A stretch of 64,000 nt of DNA from Chrysogorgia sp. JL179-B06. Lineage: Eukaryota; Cnidaria; Anthozoa; Scleralcyonacea; Chrysogorgiidae. This document shows, piece by piece, positions 20,201 to 26,221 of this stretch (position 1 is its first letter; each line of letters starts with the position of its first letter). The notes under the pieces were generated by a model. It had not been told where the DNA came from. It worked only from the letters and a program-made list of their open reading frames with translations, and did not search any database. The position numbers were made by a program, and so were the translations under genes. The stretch is from contig JAYKKM010000147.1 in NCBI GenBank assembly GCA_035772405.1, positions 3,926,501-3,990,500 of the forward strand, in the 5' to 3' direction.

Positions 20201-20863
20201 CTTATGCGTTAGGTGGCACCATCTAAAGCACTCGTTGTCATCATCGTTATTTACGTTTATCAAGCCCTTCATACTATTACGCAGCTCCTTTGGCAACACA
20301 ATGTAGCTACTCCCGTGCAAAGGTCTGTAAATAGCGACATTAACATAGTGTGCATCTATTTTGTCGATAGTCCATCCAGACCCCTCAGATAACCACCCAG
20401 CTATCCGCGTCAAAATCTGCTCCGACCCGCGATTGGCGACACCCTCGATGTCATGCTCGTTAATGACGACGAACGTTTCGCTGTTAAAGTAGGCAGTTTT
20501 GTATGTGGTCTTATCGAGTTCTAAAACTTTCTCAAAAGTGACCTTGACTGTCTCCACCACTTTCATTCCGTTGGTCTCACCCAGCTCACGTCTCAAAAGG
20601 TTAGTGACAGCACTTCTACTACCATTTACCTGATTAATGTCTCTGTCGTCAATTACCTCGACTCCATAGGACCTTGTGAACCCTCTCAGTGCTCGATCCA
20701 ACAAATGTGTTGACGGTGCGAGGTCTTCGACTACAGATTGTGTTTCTTGATCTCTAAAGAAGCCGTGAACGTTGGTCGCTTCATCTGTTAGTGAATTGAC
20801 AACGGCTGCACTCGTCTTATGCGCCCGTCTTTTTCTCAGCGGGTTTCTCACAGTCCGACTCAT
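17273..20863 (-). CDS. Protein-primed family B DNA polymerase (pPolB)
   Basis: 1196 aa, copies the element's linear genome using a protein primer. Motifs in order: C-x2-C zinc cluster (about 327-347); ExoI DFE (383-385); a second Cys/His cluster CHIC...HCH...HRDC (481-513) common in Polinton polymerases; ExoII HNLRGYDSHF (528-537); ExoIII YLKSDVLLLAD (672-682); motif A DANNLYGWAMS (772-782); motif B KLMNNSVFGKT (934-944); motif C FTDTDS (1033-1038); and KMY (1100-1102). Exonuclease and polymerase catalytic acidic residues are all present. The basic first 15 residues may be a nuclear localisation signal. It is the last gene of a minus-strand block, 10 bp after the zinc-ribbon gene. Confidence 0.97.
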   Translation of the reverse strand: MSRTVRNPLRKRRAHKTSAAVVNSLTDEATNVHGFFRDQETQSVVEDLAPSTHLLDRALRGFTRSYGVEVIDDRDINQVNGSRSAVTNLLRRELGETNGMKVVETVKVTFEKVLELDKTTYKTAYFNSETFVVINEHDIEGVANRGSEQILTRIAGWLSEGSGWTIDKIDAHYVNVAIYRPLHGSSYIVLPKELRNSMKGLINVNNDDDNECFRWCHLTHKFPVGKHSDRTSKYARHVGELNYDGIDFPVSVKDYNKIEKANEISINVFGYENKQPFPVYVSKEAYPDHMDLLLITNDVGNKHYVYIRDFNKFMYRQTEHKARKHFCRYCLQCFTRADVLESHVEVCLVINGKQAIKMPQKGAKVKYENFSRQLNVPFVVYADFEAITQKVHTTKLSSECSYTNAYQRHVDCGYGYKLVCCYDNEYSKPVKVYRGENAVNKFIGEMLEIVEYCKETSESHFNKEMILTDADKKNFDEAKSCHICSVEYTGANVRVRDHCHVSGKYRGSAHRDCNVNFKLTDKIPVIFHNLRGYDSHFIMQEIGKFGQDINVIPNNMEKYMAFMLGKNLVFLDSFQFMSSGLDNLVKNLPRDAFKYTSEVFRDEGLALMTRKGVYPYDYMDSFEKFDESELPSKKDFYSVLNDEHITEEMHERAIDVWDYFNVESMGGYHDLYLKSDVLLLADVFENFRKTCHREYKLDPCHYFTSPGLAWDAMLKMTGVELELLSDIDMFQFVELGMRGGVSYICNRHGVANNKYMKGYDKAQESKYLMYLDANNLYGWAMSRSLPTGGFKWLTEKEIKKVNLHDYHNNSKKGLLLEVDLEYPAHLHDLHNDYPLAPEKMEITVDMLSEYCTKIKNKFNVSVGGVKKLVTNLMDKKKYVCHYRNLQLYTGLGLKIKKVYRVLQFDQSKWLGKYIDFNTVKRTAAKNAFEKDFFKLMNNSVFGKTMENLRKRVDVRLVTTAKKLEKLVSKPTFVSCKIFSENLVAVHKVKETLTLNRPAYVGMCILDLSKTLMYNFHYNYIMKKYSSDTCRLHFTDTDSLLYSIKTGDVYSDFMEEREKFDNSDYPADNPFAFKENKKVIGKMKDECAGTPIIEFVGLRSKMYSYLKEDGGGGKTAKGIRKNIIKKVIKHEDYRSVLLEQKQLRHTMKTIRSVKHQLGSYEINKVSLSCFDDKRYLLENGIDSYAYGHKNIVVRDIP

Positions 20864-20873
20864 TGGCTTATAC

Positions 20874-21485
20874 TTACACTACACTTTTTTTCTTAGCCCA
20901 CTCATTGTAATAAATATCGCCACTCTCACACCATCCCAGCTTTGGGTACACAACCCCAAACAAATTATCGTCAAACTTCTCTTTCACCTTCCCGTCTTTG
21001 AGGTCTGACACCTTCTTGAGCGTCTCTAATTGTCTTCTATGACACAACCTAATAATGTAGTATCCATATCTGCTGACATTTCTACCCTTTATCAAATTGC
21101 ATGAGTACAACACATTGACAACTTTCAAGAAGTCCTCTTTTATCAACTCAAGGTGCTCACCCTTCACAACGTTCCGTAGTCTCCTCCCCATCCACCAAGA
21201 CCGTTTGTGAACGCTTTTTAGTCGCGTGAGTCTCATGTCGCTGTAACTCTGAGTGTAACCCCATTCGATGTCACCACACTTTGGACACGCGTACCCACCA
21301 CAGTCAGTGATGTTTTTCACAACGTCACAATCCGAGCAGTGGTGAATTCTGAAGGTGTCTCCACACTCAGTTTGCGTCTCACTCGTGATTTCGTCAATTG
21401 TGTAACCGTAGCTCATCTGCCTCATAAGTTTGTCCATCACTCTTATACTACTCCAACATATTTTTTTCAACGAACTAGCACCCAT
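20874..21485 (-). CDS. Zinc-ribbon protein, possible VLTF3-like transcription factor
   Basis: 203 aa. A zinc ribbon is formed by C50-x2-C53 and C67-x2-C70 (the second in the sequence ACPKCG). A basic helix-rich part with RLKSVHKRSWWMGRRLRN (about 87-104) follows, and then a C-terminal region with a conserved-looking FDDNLFGVVYP. The layout (Cys4 ribbon, then a Y/R/H-rich helical segment) resembles poxvirus/NCLDV late transcription factor VLTF3, but no diagnostic full motif can be confirmed by eye. It overlaps the preceding 139-aa gene by 19 nt. Alternatives are another DNA-binding zinc ribbon or a replication accessory protein. Confidence 0.55.
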   Translation of the reverse strand: MGASSLKKICWSSIRVMDKLMRQMSYGYTIDEITSETQTECGDTFRIHHCSDCDVVKNITDCGGYACPKCGDIEWGYTQSYSDMRLTRLKSVHKRSWWMGRRLRNVVKGEHLELIKEDFLKVVNVLYSCNLIKGRNVSRYGYYIIRLCHRRQLETLKKVSDLKDGKVKEKFDDNLFGVVYPKLGWCESGDIYYNEWAKKKSVV

Positions 21486-21886
21486 AGCGCTATTCCACTA
21501 CCCAAGCCTAGCGCGCTAACAAACAATAATTGGTATTCCTTCATTTCCGCACTCGGTTGGTAGTAATCCGCAATCTTCGGGGACTCAGTGAACACTCGTC
21601 CGCCGTGCTGAATAGTCATCGCTCTTCCAAGCTCCTCCAACGCGCGGCTTGTGTCATTAATGTCAGCATTAGCATCAGAGAGCCGTTGTCGTAAACGCTG
21701 GATCTTATCTCTCTTGGCGACTTCGTTTTCAGACCACGCTTCTTTCGCACTGGCTAGCTGCTCCAACGCGTGGTTGTGTCTTTCCATCTCAGCTTCATAG
21801 CCTGTGTGATTAAACTTTGAAAACATAAAGCCAGCGCCTGCAAAAGCCACTGCATTAAAAATCCCTCCAGCCACAACGCTCACCAT
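21467..21886 (-). CDS. Small membrane protein: TM - coiled coil - TM
   Basis: 139 aa. Hydrophobic segment at about 2-22, then a heptad-like charged coiled coil (about 30-90, with KAEW-type and QRLRQRLSDAN stretches), and a second hydrophobic segment at about 118-138. This looks like a virion membrane or membrane-remodelling protein. I do not recognise a named family. The gene lies 4 bp after the 80-aa gene and overlaps the next by 19 nt, so the cluster behaves as one unit. Confidence 0.75.
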   Translation of the reverse strand: MVSVVAGGIFNAVAFAGAGFMFSKFNHTGYEAEMERHNHALEQLASAKEAWSENEVAKRDKIQRLRQRLSDANADINDTSRALEELGRAMTIQHGGRVFTESPKIADYYQPSAEMKEYQLLFVSALGLGSGIALWVLVR

Positions 21887-21890
21887 TAAC

Positions 21891-22133
21891 TTACATTGAT
21901 TTGAATGGATCTGTCGGTATCCACTTTTTCGATTGCATCCATTTTACTAACAGCGTTCCTGCACCAACAGCTGCAGCAAGTTTCACTGTGCCTTTAACTG
22001 TCTCTGGTGTTCCCAATGGTTCTCCCAAAGCCTTTTTAGAAATCATACTCACTACCACAGCACCAGTCGTAACAAGTAGCGCATCGTACAATTCGTTCAT
22101 AAGTTCTTTTCGATCGATCGTAGCCATATACAT
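21891..22133 (-). CDS. Small hydrophobic membrane protein, 80 aa
   Basis: It has two hydrophobic stretches (about 18-32 and about 48-64) separated by a short loop, and a basic end KWMQSKKW. Start at 22133; the second Met (22127) gives almost the same protein. It sits between two other membrane-protein genes. The function is not recognised; the tight clustering suggests a shared membrane role. Confidence 0.65.
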   Translation of the reverse strand: MYMATIDRKELMNELYDALLVTTGAVVVSMISKKALGEPLGTPETVKGTVKLAAAVGAGTLLVKWMQSKKWIPTDPFKSM

Positions 22134-22148
22134 TGTCGTGTGTTTTGT

Positions 22149-22478
22149 TTAAGAATCAAATGTGTCTAACGCTGGACGGTGAGTTCTATGACTTTCTGAC
22201 GCAGGTGTTGGTGCAGCACTCACTTTTTCACTGCTAATTGTGTACCATAGCGAAGCACCAGCAATGATCACACCAAGTGTTCCAACAATGTAACCATAGC
22301 TCCACTCACCACCCTGTTCTTCGTTAACTATCATTTCACGCATTTTCTTTTCTTTCGCAGCTTTCGATATCTCAGCCAACTTTTTACCAGCAGCGACGCG
22401 CTTTGGGTCCTTCACCTTAACACTTTTCACATCAGCCGTGATCTTCGCTTCAACAGCCGTCTGTGAGTCCTCGACCAT
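22149..22478 (-). CDS. Single-pass membrane protein with basic N-terminal domain, 109 aa
   Basis: A Lys-rich soluble N-terminus (about 20-50, with DPKRVAAGKKLAEISKAAKEK) is followed by one transmembrane helix (about 62-82) and a Ser/Thr/Pro-rich tail. First gene of the minus block that ends with PolB. The upstream region is shared with the divergent gene at 22611. No known family recognised. Confidence 0.7.
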   Translation of the reverse strand: MVEDSQTAVEAKITADVKSVKVKDPKRVAAGKKLAEISKAAKEKKMREMIVNEEQGGEWSYGYIVGTLGVIIAGASLWYTISSEKVSAAPTPASESHRTHRPALDTFDS

Positions 22479-22504
22479 CTAATACACTATCACGTGTTAT
22501 CTTA

Positions 22505-22610
22505 CTCACAGTTGACCTCACAGGTGTCTCACAGTTGACCTCACAGGTATCTCACAGTTCCAGACCAAACGCACTAAAAAAATTAGGATTTTTTCTGGGG
22601 GTATAACATA
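22505..22610. promoter_or_regulatory. Divergent promoter region with direct repeats
   Basis: The 132-bp gap between the divergent genes at 22478 (minus) and 22611 (plus) holds two and a half copies of 'ctcacagttgacctcacagg' (about 22505-22558). A run of seven A, a T-run and 'gtataacataATG' follow. The repeated unit is a candidate binding site for a regulator serving both blocks. The A-run is eight long in copy 2. Confidence 0.55.
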
Positions 22611-23345
22611 ATGACTCAAGCCCGAGAAATCAGCGAAGAAGATATTGCCAACATGTTGAGAACAGCCTTTATCAGTGTGCCTACCCTACAAGACGCCTCT
22701 GGACCTATCGTCTTAAACGAGTACTTCTCAACATACACAATGTTCGACCCCAACCCTGAAGGGCCACCAAAACGGCTTGGCTCTCAGATCCGCCATACGA
22801 GGTATCTTCTCGACGCTTGGATTGATCTTCGAGAGGAGAGAGCCAACGAGCTTGCTGGTACGTTAGCTGACATAATCCCTGTGTGGTGTTACTCACCATT
22901 CAAATACCTTATGTTAGCGAGTGGTGTCTACTTGAGCAACCCTAGTGAGTCCAACGCCACATTACTCGGTAATTTCCTCCAAGTGTTCTTAGCGACCCTT
23001 CTGTGGAAACCATGCCCAACCAAAGCCAAAGCGTGGCTAGAGCTCGCCGCAAACCGCGACGTTCACGTTTGCAAGGTTGGGTGTAATGAGATACTGGGTG
23101 TGGGTGATATCAGGGACCACGTACTCTCGCCTGCCCACAGACACTTTGCGAGAAATAAAAACGTGTACGCCTGTTACCCATGCGGTGTGGTCACCAACGA
23201 CCCACTACATCGCTTAAGACACGAGAGCTCGAGGTCTCATCTTAAAAACTTAGAGCTCCAGCGGATATTCAACAATGAACAGCAGTTGCCGCAAGAGGGG
23301 AGAGCGTTTCTCTTGAGGTATAGTAACCATGAAGAAAGTCGGTAG
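22611..23345 (+). CDS. Two-zinc-finger protein, 244 aa
   Basis: The N-terminal 145 residues are helical with no recognised domain. The C-terminal part has two Cys2His2-type clusters: C154-x3-C158...H170...H176, and C188-x2-C191...H204-x5-H210. The second resembles a matrin/U1-type finger with the wide His spacing. It probably binds nucleic acid. It overlaps the thymidine kinase start by 17 nt (different frame), so the two are probably expressed together. No homologue recognised with confidence. Confidence 0.7.
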   Translation: MTQAREISEEDIANMLRTAFISVPTLQDASGPIVLNEYFSTYTMFDPNPEGPPKRLGSQIRHTRYLLDAWIDLREERANELAGTLADIIPVWCYSPFKYLMLASGVYLSNPSESNATLLGNFLQVFLATLLWKPCPTKAKAWLELAANRDVHVCKVGCNEILGVGDIRDHVLSPAHRHFARNKNVYACYPCGVVTNDPLHRLRHESSRSHLKNLELQRIFNNEQQLPQEGRAFLLRYSNHEESR

Positions 23346-23901
23346 ACTAGAAATCGTGATTGGTCCCATGTTCGCGGGAAAAACGACAGAGACTCTTCGC
23401 AGGTTAGTCACGTTAAGTAAATCAGGGCTCAAAGTCCTCTACATGAACAACACAGGTGACACTAGGCGAACTGACCACGCGTTCTCCACACATCGTCAGA
23501 CCATTGTTGTCGGATCAGACAGTTTACCTGCGAAGTTAATCACCAACCTCCCAAGTTCTTTCGAGCTAACTGGCTACGACGTCATCGGAATTGATGAAGG
23601 CCATTGGTACTCTGATCTACTCCCAATTATTCACGAATACATTAAAGCTGGCATTCACGTCATTATTTGTGGTCTCATATCAACAGAGCACTTAAAAAGA
23701 CTTGGTGAACTCGACACGCTCTTCCCAATGGCAGACGACATCACCTTTCTAAAAGCGTATTGCGCCGTTTGTCGCGACACTTACGGAACAACTGTTGAAG
23801 CGTCATTCAATTGGAGATACAACCCAGGACCATCATTCGTTGGTGGTGCTGAGCAATATCGTGCAGTGTGCAGACGTCATCATCCTTCCACACAAAATTA
23901 A
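23329..23901 (+). CDS. tk: Thymidine kinase, type II (zinc-binding)
   Basis: 190 aa, the normal size for the family. Walker A GPMFAGKT (12-19); Asp/Glu lid motif IDEGHWY (88-94) in place of the common DExQF; TDHAFSTH segment (48-55) equivalent to the nucleotide-facing STH of type II kinases; zinc ligands CAVC (145-148) and C181/H184. It phosphorylates thymidine to supply dTTP in non-dividing cells. Such kinases are frequent in large DNA viruses but not part of the Polinton core set, so it was probably acquired. The ends are intact. Confidence 0.95.
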   Translation: MKKVGRLEIVIGPMFAGKTTETLRRLVTLSKSGLKVLYMNNTGDTRRTDHAFSTHRQTIVVGSDSLPAKLITNLPSSFELTGYDVIGIDEGHWYSDLLPIIHEYIKAGIHVIICGLISTEHLKRLGELDTLFPMADDITFLKAYCAVCRDTYGTTVEASFNWRYNPGPSFVGGAEQYRAVCRRHHPSTQN

Positions 23902-24124
23902 GGGTGTTCTCGGATACCCCACTTTTTAAATTTAGACATTGGTCACATGAAGCGTCCAATGTCTCCCGTAGAAACATTTTTTCACACAGTGGTCAGAAGG
24001 TTTGTGAAATAAAGAGAGAAAGTTTCGCAGATATTTTTCACCGAGTTAAAAACGTCTTTAAAAAATGCTAGAGCAGTTGTCTCAACAATGAGAACGAGTG
24101 CTAATTCGACTTATTACTCACTGT
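23902..24124. other. Convergent intergenic gap
   Basis: A 223-bp space between the converging tk and BRO-type genes. An inverted pair 'acattggtcaca' / 'ccaatgtctc' and an A/T-rich end could act as terminator or polyadenylation region ('aataaa' at 24007-24012 on plus). A 67-aa ORF that starts within tk is not considered real. Confidence 0.4.
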
Positions 24125-24886
24125 CTAAAAAGTCTCTTTACAATAGCGTCTCTCATGGTTACTCAACGCTGATTTATTTTTAAATTTACGAAGGCAGTGA
24201 GAGCACTGAAACCCAACGTCAAAGAGATATTTTATTACCGTGGTAATAGCGTCGTCGTACGAGTCGCACAACAACGTTAGATAACCAGCGGATTTATATC
24301 TGAGCAACAGAGACTCCTGCTCTTTGGATGTCTTGCCTGTGCCACCTGGATTCTTGAACTCAATCACGAGTCCGCTGTGCTGTCGGTTTGCATTAGCAAT
24401 AACTAAGTCAGGCGTTCCACGTTGGTAACCTTTTTTCCACGAATTTATTCTTTTACTCGAAGTGTCTTGATTTTCACCACAAGCGGCTATCAAAATAGCC
24501 TCTGGATAATATTTCCTAAGAAAACCAACAACTTTCGTGTGGAGATCGAACTCAGTGATCATTACGAATTGATTGTGTTTGAGACCAACGTCAGCTAAAC
24601 TTTTTTTAACGCTTGGTAAGACTTCTGAGTGCACCCACCTTCCAAAGTGTTTCGCGCGCTCCAATTTACTCGAGAACGTCAATGAGTAGACTCCAAGTTC
24701 GTTGATAAACGAGGCCTGCTCTATCTTCATTTTACAGTCAGGTTCGACGTGGTCGTTGACTGCATCTTTTGGTCGAGCATAACCTAGAGCGCTCGCGACT
24801 TCTTTCGCTTTGAACCATATTTCACCGTTGTGATTAACCGTCGTGATTTGGTGACCATCAAATAATCGCACTGAGTTGGTTGCCAT
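24125..24886 (-). CDS. BRO-N domain fused to PD-(D/E)XK (VRR-NUC-like) nuclease and zinc finger
   Basis: 253 aa. Residues 5-95 are a BRO-N DNA-binding domain (IWFKAKEVASALGYARPKDA; HSEVLPSVKK at its end). Residues about 106-222 look like a restriction-type nuclease of the VRR-NUC/Holliday-resolvase class: GTPDLVI (PD 159-160), VIEFK (E176, K178), Q190 and GYLTLLCDSYDDA. The C-terminus has C228-x2-C231-x12-H244-x4-C249. BRO-N proteins are spread among large DNA viruses. The suggested role is a DNA-repair, resolution or host-DNA-targeting nuclease. The triple domain order is unusual. BRO-N is certain; the nuclease assignment rests on motif spacing. Confidence 0.85.
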   Translation of the reverse strand: MATNSVRLFDGHQITTVNHNGEIWFKAKEVASALGYARPKDAVNDHVEPDCKMKIEQASFINELGVYSLTFSSKLERAKHFGRWVHSEVLPSVKKSLADVGLKHNQFVMITEFDLHTKVVGFLRKYYPEAILIAACGENQDTSSKRINSWKKGYQRGTPDLVIANANRQHSGLVIEFKNPGGTGKTSKEQESLLLRYKSAGYLTLLCDSYDDAITTVIKYLFDVGFQCSHCLRKFKNKSALSNHERRYCKETF

Positions 24887-24909
24887 TACTATAGCCCTGC
24901 AAAAAAAAA

Positions 24910-25050
24910 CTACTCGACATAGGTGTCAGGTTTTTTATAGATCTGGTTTGTTGTGTACCAATGCAGCAAATACGTTTTATTAGCCCTCAGTTTTCTACGT
25001 CGTCTGAAAAAGTTTCTAATGTTACGAGCCAGTTTTCTAAGCCAACCCAT
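24910..25050 (-). CDS. Arg-rich basic small protein, 46 aa
   Basis: It starts at 25050 and stops at 24910, 8 bp after the 69-aa gene and 23 bp before the BRO gene. The N-terminal half has an amphipathic, strongly basic run (RNIRNFFRRRRKLR, residues 9-22), and the second half is Tyr/Thr-rich. This composition is that of a DNA-condensing core peptide (compare small basic adenovirus core proteins) or of a membrane-active helix. It is unchanged in copy 2. No named homologue. Confidence 0.6.
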   Translation of the reverse strand: MGWLRKLARNIRNFFRRRRKLRANKTYLLHWYTTNQIYKKPDTYVE

Positions 25051-25058
25051 CACATAAC

Positions 25059-25268
25059 TTAGGTCACGTCTCCCACCACTCCTACAGTGTCTAATTCTGC
25101 GGGTAGCGTAATAGGTTTGCCGTAAGTCTTTTTAGACCTCATACCAATTTCAGCGTGGAGCTCTAGAGTGACGTCACCGCGACCAAATGATCCACCAGCT
25201 TTGAACATGTGATCAGTCGTCTTATTTATCTTATATATTTCATGGGGTCTCGAAATACATGCTCCCAT
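25059..25268 (-). CDS. Small protein with myristoylation-type N terminus, 69 aa
   Basis: It begins MGACIS, which fits the N-myristoylation rule (Gly2, Ser6) with a neighbouring Cys that could be palmitoylated. The rest is a small soluble domain (SFGRGDVTLELHAEIGM). It touches the fibre-like gene (stop of that gene at 25269). A membrane-attached virion or assembly protein is plausible. No family recognised. Confidence 0.6.
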   Translation of the reverse strand: MGACISRPHEIYKINKTTDHMFKAGGSFGRGDVTLELHAEIGMRSKKTYGKPITLPAELDTVGVVGDVT

Positions 25269-26219
25269 TTACTTTACACCATATTCCTTCATCATTTCTC
25301 CACCCATGATTATGATGTCTCGGTTCGTCATGTAGCCACTCACAATTTTCACACCGTAGAATTCTATCAACGATGGGTGTGCATAGGGCGCTAGTGGTAT
25401 TCCTGGTCGGTGTATTCCAAAAATCGTTCCATAGGGTGTGCCTATCTTTTTCATGTTCGCTATGAAGTCTGAATCGGTTGACTTAACGTTGTTGACCCTG
25501 ACATGTGAATTGTCCATTTGCCAGTGTATCGATATCATGTGCGTTTTACTTATGTCAACACCACTCGGGATAGTGCATACGCTCTCCATTGCTGGGATGC
25601 TACCACCATACGCGAGTCCATTAGTCATACCAGTCTTGTACCCTATGAACTTATCCCAACTACCATCGTCGTTTGATATAATTGTCTCCCAATTTGATCC
25701 AGCGGTTCTCATGGGTAACCTCACCACAACAAAAATGGAAAGATCACACCACTGCATACTGGGGCAGTTAAAATGAAGACCTGACTCAAGTGGGATTGGT
25801 GTTAACACAGGTGATAGAAAACTTTGACTCACACCGCTGATGCCGACAATAGGACCATAAGCCGGGTTGTTTTGCACTAATTTACTTGTTTCACCAATAG
25901 CTTTCACTTTGTTTGAACCATTGGTGTGAAATTCCACATTTTTCAAGGCGTGTGTGCTAACGTTGAAGTCGAGCACAAGATTATATGACTGACTCTTGAG
26001 GAAACCCGATAGCAATTGCTCTAGAGTTCTTTTATTCGCGACATCTGAGTCATCGACTGGATCTGCTACGTTTTTTATCGCTGAGCCTTGCATGTCTATG
26101 AGTCCAGACATCCTTCCACCGGTCGCGCTTAATTTAGGATCTTCGTCCAGATGTCTTTTCGTTCTCTTCAGTATTTTATCGTGAGGGTCGTCAGACTCAT
26201 ACCCATAGTTTAGGCTCAT
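25269..26219 (-). CDS. Fibre-like virion protein with lectin-type (LamG/ConA-like) C-terminal domain
   Basis: 316 aa. Residues 38-64 (GLIDMQGSAIKNVADPVDDSDVANK) carry the phrase seen in tail-fibre and tail-collar proteins of phages and in fibre-like proteins of Polintons. Residues about 145-312 look like a beta-sandwich lectin/LamG fold ending FYGVKIVSGYMTNRDI...MMKEYG. A receptor- or glycan-binding spike attached to the capsid is the likely role. It lies directly after the 465-aa protein gene (2-bp gap). The homologue in copy 2 is frameshifted. Confidence 0.7.
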   Translation of the reverse strand: MSLNYGYESDDPHDKILKRTKRHLDEDPKLSATGGRMSGLIDMQGSAIKNVADPVDDSDVANKRTLEQLLSGFLKSQSYNLVLDFNVSTHALKNVEFHTNGSNKVKAIGETSKLVQNNPAYGPIVGISGVSQSFLSPVLTPIPLESGLHFNCPSMQWCDLSIFVVVRLPMRTAGSNWETIISNDDGSWDKFIGYKTGMTNGLAYGGSIPAMESVCTIPSGVDISKTHMISIHWQMDNSHVRVNNVKSTDSDFIANMKKIGTPYGTIFGIHRPGIPLAPYAHPSLIEFYGVKIVSGYMTNRDIIIMGGEMMKEYGVK

Positions 26220-26221
26220 TA

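Noticed and set aside
23868..24071. 67-aa plus-strand ORF after tk
   Set aside because: It starts inside tk in another frame, has no protein-like pattern and runs into the convergent gap.
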